From a bacterium (GTDB lineage: Bacteria; Bacillota; Clostridia; Lachnospirales; Lachnospiraceae), in contig JAQYCU010000004.1 in the NCBI GenBank assembly GCA_028724545.1, positions 41,436-105,435 of the forward strand: 64,000 bases of DNA, given 5' to 3'. Made by a program: the position numbers and the translations under genes. Shown here piece after piece: positions 55,842 to 63,871 of this stretch. The notes beneath the pieces were generated by a model. The model was not told the DNA's origin. It ran no database searches and worked only from the letters and a program-made list of their open reading frames with translations. Numbering within the stretch: the stretch's first letter is position 1; each line of letters starts with the position of its first letter.

Positions 55842-56933
55842 CTATAATTTTCGTATCTTTCTTATTTTTCTTTTTGTTTTTTTGAAAAATGTATTTTTCT
55901 TTTTTTCCTTTTCTAATTGTTTTTCCATAAAAAGCATTAACTGACCACACGCTTTTACTAATTCTTCTTTTGTATATTCTTGTGTGCTGCCTTCTATATT
56001 TTCTACTTTTTCTTCAAATAAAATACCATCTGCTTTTTTCAGATATTGTTTCGCAACCAATTCATTTCCTTTTTCATACTGTGCCATAAAACTTTGCTGT
56101 TGTTCTGGTAAAAAGGTAGCAGTACGTGAAAAGTCAGATGCCTTGTTCTCCTGTGATGATAATTTTCTTAAATAGTCAACCAAAAAATTTCTTTTTTCTT
56201 TGTATTCTGGCATTGTATTCAAGATGCGCTTGATTTCCAAACTTATCCCTGAAATACTTTGATTTACCATTATATCAGGTGCACAAAAACTGTCATCCAT
56301 TTCCAAACCGATAATATGTAAAAAGTCTGAAACTAATGAATTTCCATAGTACTGTCCTTTTTCATACACACGGACAATCATATTGTTATTTCCAATCACA
56401 TTTGCAATCTGCTCTAGTGAAACATCATAATCCAAATGACATTTTTCATATCTTTTCTTTTCTATAAACTGCTGAAATGTCATTGTGCTGGTTTCTTTTA
56501 CCTGCTGTGCCCAGTAAGACTGTATAAAAACATCCTGACGTCTTAAATATACAATCACCTTCAATTCGTGACCGGCATCCGTAATTTTCTGATATAGTTT
56601 TTTCCAAAAATCTTCAAAAAATTCAAAACCGTTCCAAATTCCCTCATCCGACATAACCACTTTATCATAGCGGCTCAGATTTTCTAATAATAAGGAAAAT
56701 GCTTTTTCCTGTATGCTTTTTTCTGCCTCATAATCTCTTTTCTTGTTTTTGTCAAAATAACGGTGCACTAGAAAATGAGCGTTTCGATTCGCACCAATTC
56801 CAGGAAATTCTAGCCTGAAATCCGGATAACAAACTCCTTTTTTCTTTAAAATATGTCTGTTTTTTCCCATAAAAACCTGAATGGCAGATGTTCCTGTCTT
56901 TGGTGTTCCGATATGTAAATATAATGTTCCCAT
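55842..56933 (-). CDS. PAPS-dependent sulfotransferase family protein
   Basis: A 363-residue cytosolic protein. The N-terminal LYLHIGTPKTGTSAIQVFM is the 5'-phosphosulfate loop (P-loop) of sulfotransferases; VMSDEGIW and KVIVYLRRQDVFIQSYW supply the second (3'-phosphate) site with its Arg and Ser. The C-terminus is very basic. The acceptor is unknown; glycans or surface polymers are candidates. ATG at 56933 lies directly before the P-loop and has AAAGGAAAG upstream; the start at 56972 adds only a Lys-rich extension without a site. CysD and CysNC could supply PAPS. Confidence 0.85.
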   Translation of the reverse strand: MGTLYLHIGTPKTGTSAIQVFMGKNRHILKKKGVCYPDFRLEFPGIGANRNAHFLVHRYFDKNKKRDYEAEKSIQEKAFSLLLENLSRYDKVVMSDEGIWNGFEFFEDFWKKLYQKITDAGHELKVIVYLRRQDVFIQSYWAQQVKETSTMTFQQFIEKKRYEKCHLDYDVSLEQIANVIGNNNMIVRVYEKGQYYGNSLVSDFLHIIGLEMDDSFCAPDIMVNQSISGISLEIKRILNTMPEYKEKRNFLVDYLRKLSSQENKASDFSRTATFLPEQQQSFMAQYEKGNELVAKQYLKKADGILFEEKVENIEGSTQEYTKEELVKACGQLMLFMEKQLEKEKKKNTFFKKTKRKIRKIRKL

Positions 56934-57224
56934 ACTCTGTTTTTTCTTTCCTTTCTTTTTTTGACTGCTCATTAACCGGCATGTAATTAAACGCCCAGGC
57001 TATGATACTCTTTTATTATTCTATCTATTTTTAGTAAAATATCTTGTCACATTTATGGCTGAATTTCCAATTTTTTATGTCTTTCTTACATTATTTTTCC
57101 GATTAATAAAAAAACGGCATTTTGGGAAAGCAAAAAATAAAAAGTAAGAAATTGTAAAATAAATAGGAAACTAGCACGATTTAAAAAAAGTTTTAAAAAT
57201 TTACAAAAAAAAGCAAAAAAATGC

Positions 57225-57253
57225 TTGCTTTTTTATTTTTACTATGCTACTAT
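57225..57253 (+). promoter_or_regulatory. Promoter of tRNA-Arg
   Basis: TTGCTT (57225-57230), 17 bases, TACTAT (57248-57253). The stretch 56973-57224 upstream is very AT-rich and shows no gene. Confidence 0.55.
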
Positions 57254-57286
57254 ATTATTCGTTCGGTACAAAAGTGTACAGAATAT

Positions 57287-57360
<74 letters not shown>

Positions 57361-57367
57361 TTTCTTT

Positions 57368-57394
57368 ACTTCCTAGTTTCTAGGAAGTTTTTTT
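57368..57394 (+). terminator. Terminator after tRNA-Arg
   Basis: ACTTCCTA, loop GTTTC, TAGGAAGT, then T6. Confidence 0.88.
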
Positions 57395-57395
57395 A

Positions 57396-57612
57396 TTGCA
57401 AATTATTTCAAAATATCTTTTGTTTAAGAATTTTTTATTCTAAAACATTGTTCTGTTTTAAAGTACCTTTTTAGGTATCATCTTCTTTTGTTTCAAGCCA
57501 TCTTTTGAGGATAGCCCTCTTTTTGTTTATACAATTTTTATGCAAACACTTTTTCAAAATCTTTTTTCTATAAAAAGTACTTTTTCAAAATACTTTTTTA
57601 TTTAAAACACTT
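57396..57612. other. AT-rich region with recurring ACTTTT-like words
   Basis: No gene. ACTTTTT, TCTTTT and CTTTTT words recur, e.g. AAAGTACCTTTTT, AACACTTTTTC, AAGTACTTTTTC, AATACTTTTTT and AACACTTTT. The spacing is loose. It may be simple AT-rich drift. Confidence 0.4.
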
Positions 57613-57640
57613 TTGACAAATTCTCCTTTTATTCTATATT
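57613..57640 (+). promoter_or_regulatory. Promoter of FnIII paralogue 2
   Basis: TTGACA (57613-57618), 16 bases, TATATT (57635-57640). Confidence 0.7.
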
Positions 57641-57710
57641 ACATAGAAATTGCAGTAGTCTTTTACCGGGCTGCTGCTAAAATACACATAATACAAAATG
57701 GAGGACATTT

Positions 57711-59084
57711 ATGAAACGAAAACATTTAGCTGCCCTGTTATTAGCAGGGTTACTTGTAACCAGCATCGGAAGTGCTGTTCCTACTCAGGCAACCACTTCT
57801 GCTACGGAAACAACTACAGAAACAACTACAGAGACAACTGCTAATGCCAGTACTGATTCAGCCATTACTCTGACGGCACCTTCTGCACCGTCCATCTCCC
57901 TGATTAAGGGTGGTTCTAAGCGTGTAAAAATTTACTGGGGCAAGGTAGCAGATGCCAGTGGTTATAACATTTACTACAGTACTTCTAAAACAGGTACTTA
58001 TACAAAAGCAAAAACGATTACAGATGTTTCTACTGTTAAATATGTAAAAACAGGATTAACACAGAACAAAACGTACTATTTTAAAATGACAGCATTTACA
58101 ACGGTAAATGGTGTTACGGCAGAAAGTGCCTTTTCTTCTGTAAAATCTGCAAAGACATGCTCTGTTCCGGCGACATCTAAGAGCGCGAAAAAGTATACAA
58201 CAAAGAGTAAGTTTGTGAAATCTGCTGCTTACAAAAAGTATAGTGCACTTTCTAAACGCTCAACTTATAGCAAATCATTTGCCATTCCGGGTATGAAAAA
58301 TACAAACGCCGGTGGATTTGCCAGCAAGAAAATGATTCCTCAGGGAATCTGTCAGGCAGGTGGTTATATGCTGATTTCTGCATATGATGCAACAGGATAT
58401 GATGAATCCGTTGTTTATGTATTAAACCGTTCATCCCATTCGTATATTACAACCATCGTGCTTCCGAGCAAAGCAAAAGTAAATAATCTGGCATATGACG
58501 GAAAGAATATCTGGATTTCAAAAGGAACTACCATTGCTTACTTCCCGTATTCTGTCATAACCAGTGCCGTTACCAGTGGAAACAGTTATTATACATTAAA
58601 AAATTATACCGATATTCTTACCTTAAATACCAGTGCCGGTGTTATTGCTTACCATGATAACGTTTTATGGGTTGGCAAATCCGACAGTTCCAGCAGTTCG
58701 ACAATGTATGGATATACAATCGATACCATTGATGGCAAAACATCACTGACCAGTACATATTCTATGTCAATTCCAAGCAGAACACAGGGTGTTTCCTTTG
58801 ACAGTGACGGATATATGTATCTGACAAGAAGCAATGCAACATCCTCTTCCAAAGCAGGATATGTTTCCAATATCAGAACGTTCAAACCTTCCTTGACATC
58901 TCCTACTTCAACGGGAGCAGTTAAAAAAGGAAATGTTCTGAAGAAAATTGCACTGCCACCAAAATCAGAAGGCATCGCAGTATATGGAAGTTATCTGTAT
59001 ACACTATATTCAGGATGCAAATATACATCCTGCAAATATCCGGTTGACAGAGTTATTGCAACAAAATTAACGCAGTTACGCTAA
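57711..59084 (+). CDS. Secreted FnIII-domain protein, paralogue 2 (Thr-rich linker)
   Basis: 457 residues; a clear paralogue of the 53.6-kb protein. Signal peptide ~1-27 (KRKHLAALLLAGLLVTSIGS), a short Thr/Glu linker (TETTTETTTETTANAS) in place of the acidic one, an FnIII domain (~55-150: KRVKIYWGKVADASGYNIYY), then the same C-terminal region with SFAIPGMKNTNAGGFASKK, LAYDGKNIWISKG, RTQGVSFDSDGYMYLTRSN and the same YPVDRVIATKLTQLR end. The core is conserved and the linkers are not. RBS TGGAGG. Function unknown, extracellular. Confidence 0.88.
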   Translation: MKRKHLAALLLAGLLVTSIGSAVPTQATTSATETTTETTTETTANASTDSAITLTAPSAPSISLIKGGSKRVKIYWGKVADASGYNIYYSTSKTGTYTKAKTITDVSTVKYVKTGLTQNKTYYFKMTAFTTVNGVTAESAFSSVKSAKTCSVPATSKSAKKYTTKSKFVKSAAYKKYSALSKRSTYSKSFAIPGMKNTNAGGFASKKMIPQGICQAGGYMLISAYDATGYDESVVYVLNRSSHSYITTIVLPSKAKVNNLAYDGKNIWISKGTTIAYFPYSVITSAVTSGNSYYTLKNYTDILTLNTSAGVIAYHDNVLWVGKSDSSSSSTMYGYTIDTIDGKTSLTSTYSMSIPSRTQGVSFDSDGYMYLTRSNATSSSKAGYVSNIRTFKPSLTSPTSTGAVKKGNVLKKIALPPKSEGIAVYGSYLYTLYSGCKYTSCKYPVDRVIATKLTQLR

Positions 59085-59105
59085 AAAATTACTCCTCAAA
59101 GAAAG

Positions 59106-59153
59106 AATCGTCACAAAAGCTGCAGTTTTCGCTGCTTTTGGGGCGATTTTTTT
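59106..59153 (+). terminator. Terminator after FnIII paralogue 2
   Basis: AATCGTC.CAAAAGC pairs with GCTTTTGGGGCGATT, followed by T7. Confidence 0.8.
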
Positions 59154-59162
59154 GCTTATATT

Positions 59163-59201
59163 GTACCCGGCAGTATGTACCCGGCAGTATGTACCCGGCA
59201 G
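59163..59201. repeat. Three 14-bp tandem repeats at the edge of B3
   Basis: GTACCCGGCAGTAT at 59163-59176 and 59177-59190, then GTACCCGGCAG from 59191, which is the edge of palindrome B3. The arm end has been locally amplified. Confidence 0.85.
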
Positions 59202-59341
59202 CACAAGCATCCTTTTCTGTTAAGGGTACGCTCTCGCTGCGCAAACTACGCAGCAGTACATAGTATCCTAAAAAACAGGATACAAGTACTGGCGAGTTTG
59301 AAAGCACCCTTTCACAGAAAAGGATGCCTGTGCTGCCGGGC
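59193..59341 (-). repeat. Composite element, locus 3: palindrome B3 (inverted)
   Basis: 149 bp, opposite orientation to B1 and B2. Outer arms, read on the minus strand: GGCATCCTTTTCTG and CAGAAAAGGATGCTT, again a different but paired sequence. The core is as in B1 and B2 with three or four base changes. Confidence 0.9.
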
Positions 59342-59379
59342 AATTCAGGTTGTGGTTCTATACAAAACCAGTAAAATAG

Positions 59380-59550
59380 CCAAATCGTCACCCCAGCACT
59401 AGCAGTTGCAAATAGTTACAGAATCAGTAAAGCATCCAAATCGCCACCCCAGCACTAGCAGTTGCAAATAGTCACAGAATCAGTAAAGCATCCAAATCGC
59501 CACCCCTGCATTAGCAGTTGTAAATAGTTACACAAAAACCACTACAGTAT
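59380..59550. repeat. 56-bp tandem repeats in the spacer of locus 3
   Basis: CCAAATCGTCACCCCAGCAC (59380), CCAAATCGCCACCCCAGCAC (59436) and CCAAATCGCCACCCCTGCAT (59492) start three units of 56 bases; the last is degenerate at its end. The units continue as TAGCAGTTGCAAATAGT and ACAGAATCAGTAAAGCAT. Confidence 0.9.
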
Positions 59551-59563
59551 CCAATCTGTAAAT

Positions 59564-59710
59564 GGGCTGTGATAGCAGCAGCTTCCTGAAAGCAGCTGTC
59601 AAAAAAGCACTGGTGCTTAATGGGCGTATTTTGCCCATTTATGCACCACTGTGCTTTTTTCCAAGCGAGAGCGTGCTGCAGCAAGGAAGTCTGCTGCTGT
59701 CACAGTCCCC
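59564..59710 (-). repeat. Composite element, locus 3: palindrome A3 (inverted)
   Basis: 147 bp. On the minus strand the basal arms are GTGACAGCAGCAG and CTGCTGCTATCAC, the apex ATGGGC/GCCCAT, and the unpaired CACGCTCTCGCTTGG is kept. Same layout as A1 and A2. Confidence 0.9.
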
Positions 59711-59821
59711 TTACAATGTGTAGTGGTCTATTTTGCCCACTTACGCACCACTGTGTCTGTTTCCAAGCGAGAGCGTGCTGCAGCAAGGAAGTCTGCTGCT
59801 GTCACAGCCCCCTTACAGTGT
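59711..59821 (-). repeat. Partial second copy of palindrome A (A4)
   Basis: 59729-59811 repeats the 59627-59710 half of A3 with a step of 102 bases and several changes (e.g. the 6-base T-run is broken). It lacks the other arm, so it cannot form the full hairpin; it looks like a tandem partial duplication. Confidence 0.8.
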
Positions 59822-59934
59822 GCAGCGCATTCCTCCAAAATTTGTTGTTTTCTTCCCACTCAGTGTATGATACAATAGAATTAATTGTGTTTTCGCAAAA
59901 ATCATAAATTGAAGAATAAGGAGGAACAACAGGC

Positions 59935-60873
59935 ATGGCACAGGTGTGTTTTGGCGTGGATTTAGGTGGTACTACTGTAAAGATGGGGATTTTTACGGCA
60001 GATGGTGAAGTAATAGATAAATGGGAAATTGTTACCCGGAAAGAAGAAAATGGAGCACACATTCTTCCAAACATAGCAGCTTCCATTCAGGATAAAATGG
60101 CAGAAAAGCAGATAGATAAAAATATGGTAATCGGCATTGGCATTGGCGTGCCGGGTCCGGTAGCAGCAGATGGCACAGTGTTTAAGTGTGCCAACTTAGG
60201 CTGGGGCGTGTTTAATGTAGCAGACGAGTTAAGCCGTCTGACAGGAATTGCAAATGTAAAAGTAGGAAATGATGCGAATGTTGCTGCCTTAGGTGAAATG
60301 TGGCAGGGTGGTGGAAAAGGCTATCAGAACCTTGTTATGGTAACATTGGGAACCGGTGTCGGTGGTGGTGTTATTTTAAATGGAAAAATCCTGACAGGAA
60401 GCCGTGGCGCAGCCGGAGAAATTGGCCATATCAAAGTTAAATATGACGAAACAGACGTTTGTGGATGTGGAAAAACAGGCTGTTTAGAGCAGTATGCTTC
60501 TGCCAGTGGTATCGTAAAAGAAGCAAAACGAGCATTGGAGAGTACGGAGTGTGACACCGTTTTAGCCGGAAAAGAAATTACGGCAAAAGATGTTTTTGAT
60601 GCTGCGAAAGCAAAGGATGCATTTGCTGTACAGTTAGTAGAAGAATTTGGTAAAAACTTAGGCATTGCCTTAGCACAGGTAGCACAGGTAATTGACCCGG
60701 AGGCATTTGTAATCGGTGGTGGTGTTTCCAAAGCAGGGCAGATTATTCTGGATGTTGTAAGCAAAAATTACGAAGAAAATGTTATGTTTGCATTAAAGAA
60801 CAGAGAGTTCTGTCTGGCCCAACTGGGTAATGATGCAGGTATTTTTGGAAGTGCCAAGATGGTATTGGATTAA
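59935..60873 (+). CDS. glcK: ROK-family glucokinase
   Basis: Phosphorylates glucose with ATP. 312 residues: FGVDLGGTTVKMGIF phosphate loop, GIGIGVPGP, NDANVAALGE with catalytic Asp, TLGTGVGGGVI, and the ROK zinc motif CGCGKTGCLEQYAS. RBS AAGGAGG. First gene of a run with murB, rapZ, whiA and crh. Glucose released by cellobiose phosphorylase is a natural substrate. Confidence 0.95.
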   Translation: MAQVCFGVDLGGTTVKMGIFTADGEVIDKWEIVTRKEENGAHILPNIAASIQDKMAEKQIDKNMVIGIGIGVPGPVAADGTVFKCANLGWGVFNVADELSRLTGIANVKVGNDANVAALGEMWQGGGKGYQNLVMVTLGTGVGGGVILNGKILTGSRGAAGEIGHIKVKYDETDVCGCGKTGCLEQYASASGIVKEAKRALESTECDTVLAGKEITAKDVFDAAKAKDAFAVQLVEEFGKNLGIALAQVAQVIDPEAFVIGGGVSKAGQIILDVVSKNYEENVMFALKNREFCLAQLGNDAGIFGSAKMVLD

Positions 60874-60899
60874 AAAAATATATGAGGGGAAGTGAAAGT

Positions 60900-61907
60900 T
60901 TGTTTCAGATTGAAAAAGTAATACAAATAGCAGGACAGGAAAATGTCAGTTTTGATGAACCCCTGTCAAAGCATACGACATTTCGAATAGGTGGAAATGC
61001 GACGTATTTTGTAACACCGGAAACCGTAGAAAGTCTTGTGGAAGTGATACAATATGTAAGAAAAGAACAGTTTCCTTATTTTATATTAGGAAACGGAAGC
61101 AATCTTCTGGCGTATGATACCGGATATGATGGAATGATTATTGCGACACATAAGACAGGAAACGATAAGGGACAGGAGAAAGACGAAAACAGTATGCCAC
61201 TGGATTTGTTGGAAGAACTGCCGGCAGGCGATGCCGGACGAAGTAAAGTAGAAAAATATCTTTCTGATACAGAATCCTGTCGCGATAAGACACTTGTGCT
61301 GGCAGGCAGTGGCATTATGCTGTCTGTTATGGCAAATACCATTGGAAAACACGGACTTGCCGGTTTTGAATTTGCCAGTGGCATCCCGGGAACATTAGGT
61401 GGTGCTGTTACCATGAATGCAGGGGCTTATGGTGGAGAAATCAAAGACTGTATTTTGGGTGCGATGGCACTTTTGCCGGATGGAACACAGCATTTTTATG
61501 AGGCAGAAGAGTTAGAACTGGGATACCGTACCAGTATCATACAAACAAAAGAACTGGTTGTGTTATGGGCTGTCTTCGCTTTTGAAAAAGGCGATGCAAA
61601 CCAGATTGAAGCAATTATGCAGGAACTCAATCAGAAAAGAAGAGAAAAACAACCATTACAATATGGAAGTGCAGGAAGCACATTCAAACGTCCGGAAGGA
61701 ATGTTTGCCGGAAAATTAATAGAAGATGCAGGCCTGAAAGGGTATCGCGTCGGGGATGTTATGGTATCGACAAAACATTGTGGCTTTGTTGTAAATGTTG
61801 GAAATGGAACATACGAGCAGGCAAAGCAGGTTATTGAGCATGTACAGAAAACAGTGCAGGAGAAGTTTGGTGTCTGGCTGGAAATGGAAGTCAGAACCAT
61901 ATCGTAA
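60900..61907 (+). CDS. murB: UDP-N-acetylenolpyruvoylglucosamine reductase
   Basis: Reduces enolpyruvyl-UDP-GlcNAc to UDP-MurNAc for peptidoglycan. FRIGGNATYFVTP and ILGNGSNLL bind FAD; GFEFASGIPGTLGGAVTMNAGAYGG, with the key residues split by blocks, and RREKQPLQYGSAGSTFKRPEG with its catalytic Ser are MurB type I signatures. About 38 additional residues, with a charged run (NDKGQEKDENS) ending before LVLAGSG, are inserted in the FAD domain. Start: TTG at 60900, for AGGGGA lies 9 bases before it; the ATG at 60882, in frame, has no site. Confidence 0.93.
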   Translation: MFQIEKVIQIAGQENVSFDEPLSKHTTFRIGGNATYFVTPETVESLVEVIQYVRKEQFPYFILGNGSNLLAYDTGYDGMIIATHKTGNDKGQEKDENSMPLDLLEELPAGDAGRSKVEKYLSDTESCRDKTLVLAGSGIMLSVMANTIGKHGLAGFEFASGIPGTLGGAVTMNAGAYGGEIKDCILGAMALLPDGTQHFYEAEELELGYRTSIIQTKELVVLWAVFAFEKGDANQIEAIMQELNQKRREKQPLQYGSAGSTFKRPEGMFAGKLIEDAGLKGYRVGDVMVSTKHCGFVVNVGNGTYEQAKQVIEHVQKTVQEKFGVWLEMEVRTIS

Positions 61908-61988
61908 ATCGTGATACATTTTATCAGGAAAAATAATATATTTTATTAGAGAAGAAAGCAGGAAAAGCAGTGCAGAAAGGAGGTTTTT

Positions 61989-62870
61989 ATGATTCGGTTT
62001 GTCATAGTAACCGGCATGTCGGGTGCCGGACGAAGCTCTGTTTTAAAAATGTTAGAGGATATGGGATATTTTTGCGTTGACAATCTGCCGGTCCGGCTGA
62101 TTCCCAAATTTACAAAAGTGTTTATTGAAGAACGAAAAACAGTAGAAAGAGTGGCACTGGGAATTGATATCCGTAACCAGCAGGGACTTTCAGAACTTGG
62201 CGATATGGTAGATGCCATGAAAGAAAATGGTTATCGTTATGAAATCCTTTTTCTGGAAGCTGACAGCAATGTGCTGATAAAACGATACAAAGAAACGAGA
62301 AGAAATCATCCACTTGCTTTGCAGGGAAGAGTAGATAAAGCGATAGAGGCCGAACGGACAGAATTAGCAGACATTAAAAAGAAAGCAGATTATATTTTAG
62401 ATACCAGTCATATGCTGATAAGGGATTTAAAACAGGAAATCGACAAAATCTTCTTAGATAAAGAGGAATACGAAAACTTCTTTATTACTCTTCTGACCTT
62501 TGGCTTTAAATACGGCATTCCAGAGGATTCTGATTTGGTTTTCGATGTACGTTTTCTGCCCAACCCGTATTATATTCCGGAATTAAAGCCATTGACGGGA
62601 AATGACAGGGAAGTATATGAATATGTTATGAATACGGAACAGGCAAAAACCTTTTTAGGGCAGCTGTATGAAATGCTGAAATTTTTGATTCCGAACTATA
62701 TTATAGAAGGAAAAAATCAGATAGTAATCAGCATCGGCTGTACTGGTGGTAAACACCGTTCTGTATCGATTGCCAATGCGCTATACGAAAAAATGAAAGT
62801 TCTTCCATATGGATTAAAAGTAGAGCATCGTGACATAGAACGGGACAAAATCCGTAAAGGAGGAAACTGA
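61989..62870 (+). CDS. rapZ: RNase adapter / nucleotide-binding protein RapZ (YvcJ)
   Basis: 293 residues, the normal length. The Walker A site reads GMSGAGRSS, with Arg in place of the usual Lys. FCVDNLP, GIDIRNQQG, FLEADSNVLIKRYKETRR and the C-terminal ISIGCTGGKHRSVSIA and HRDIERD are conserved. In Proteobacteria it controls GlmZ decay; in Firmicutes (YvcJ) it hydrolyses nucleotides and affects competence or cell wall control. Overlaps whiA by one base. Confidence 0.93.
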   Translation: MIRFVIVTGMSGAGRSSVLKMLEDMGYFCVDNLPVRLIPKFTKVFIEERKTVERVALGIDIRNQQGLSELGDMVDAMKENGYRYEILFLEADSNVLIKRYKETRRNHPLALQGRVDKAIEAERTELADIKKKADYILDTSHMLIRDLKQEIDKIFLDKEEYENFFITLLTFGFKYGIPEDSDLVFDVRFLPNPYYIPELKPLTGNDREVYEYVMNTEQAKTFLGQLYEMLKFLIPNYIIEGKNQIVISIGCTGGKHRSVSIANALYEKMKVLPYGLKVEHRDIERDKIRKGGN

Positions 62871-63871
62871 TGTCATTTTCAAGAAAAGTAAAAGAAGAAC
62901 TGGTACATCAGGTCAGTACGGCAAGGCATTGCTGCATTGCAGAATTTGCTGCTATCTTTGCTCTGTCGGGAAAAATCAAGAGGGATAAGAAGGGGAAAAT
63001 ATATCTGAGGGTTGATACAGAGAACTTGACAGTTGCACAAAAATCCTATATGTTATTAAGGAATACATTTCAAGTTCAGGTTGAAATTATCATTAGAAAT
63101 CATAACATAAAAGCTGCAAATGTTAATTATTCCCTGATTGTCAGAGAAAGAGAAGATGTTATTTTCGTTTTGAAGGCAATTAAGATTATTGATGATGATG
63201 GGAATTTATGGGGAAGTTCCCACGGGATTCACAAAATGCTCGTTCAAAACACGTGTTGTAAACGGGCTTATCTGAGAGGGAGTTTTCTGGTAGCAGGTTC
63301 GATTACGAATCCAGAGAAAGCATACCATTTGGAAATTGCAGTATTGTCACAGCAGTATGCATTCCAATTACAGGAATTGATTTCAGATTTTGACATAGAT
63401 GCCAAAATTGTGGAACGAAAAAAGTATCATGTTTTATACATTAAGGAAGGTTCGCAAATTGTGGATTTTCTCAATGTAATGGAAGCACATATTGCACTAA
63501 TGGAACTTGAAAATGTCCGTATTTTAAAAGAAGTACGAAATTCTGTGAACCGTCAGGTAAATTGCGAAACTGCCAATATCAACAAGACGGTCACGGCAGC
63601 AGCAAAACAAATAGAAGATATTAAGTATTTACAATGTAATATGGGGTTTAGCCAGTTGACAGACGGGTTGCGTGAGGTTGCCGAATTACGGTTGGATTAT
63701 CCGGATAGTTCCCTGCAGGAACTGGGACAGATGTTGTCTGCTCCAATCAGTAAATCAGGCGTGAACCACCGTTTGCGAAAGATTAGTAAAATTGCAGAAC
63801 AATTAAGGGAGAAGAAAGGGGACATTCCCTTTCCAAAGGAGGATTTTAAGCATGATTACAAAGAAGATTAA
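62870..63871 (+). CDS. whiA: DNA-binding protein WhiA
   Basis: 333 residues. The N-terminal LAGLIDADG-like homing-endonuclease-derived domain (CIAEFAAIFALSGKI; RAYLRGSFLVAGSITNP-type segment as AYLRGSFLVAGSITNPEK) is followed by a C-terminal helix-turn-helix (LDYPDSSLQELGQMLSAPISKSGVNHRLRKI, split by its loop). It controls cell division and sporulation genes. AAAGGAGG precedes; the ATG shares a base with the rapZ stop. In Bacillus yvcK lies between the two; here it does not. Confidence 0.96.
   Translation: MSFSRKVKEELVHQVSTARHCCIAEFAAIFALSGKIKRDKKGKIYLRVDTENLTVAQKSYMLLRNTFQVQVEIIIRNHNIKAANVNYSLIVREREDVIFVLKAIKIIDDDGNLWGSSHGIHKMLVQNTCCKRAYLRGSFLVAGSITNPEKAYHLEIAVLSQQYAFQLQELISDFDIDAKIVERKKYHVLYIKEGSQIVDFLNVMEAHIALMELENVRILKEVRNSVNRQVNCETANINKTVTAAAKQIEDIKYLQCNMGFSQLTDGLREVAELRLDYPDSSLQELGQMLSAPISKSGVNHRLRKISKIAEQLREKKGDIPFPKEDFKHDYKED

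Noticed and set aside
57396..57612. Regular repeat array before FnIII paralogue 2
   Set aside because: The ACTTTTT-type words have irregular spacing; AT-rich composition explains most of it.
59380..59550. CRISPR-like array
   Set aside because: The 56-bp units are directly adjacent with no unique spacers, and there are no cas genes.
59620..59907. Cys-rich frame with repeated CFQARACCSKEVCCCHSPL
   Set aside because: It is the tandem copies of palindrome A read as protein. No ribosome site, and similar frames appear at other A copies in different phases.
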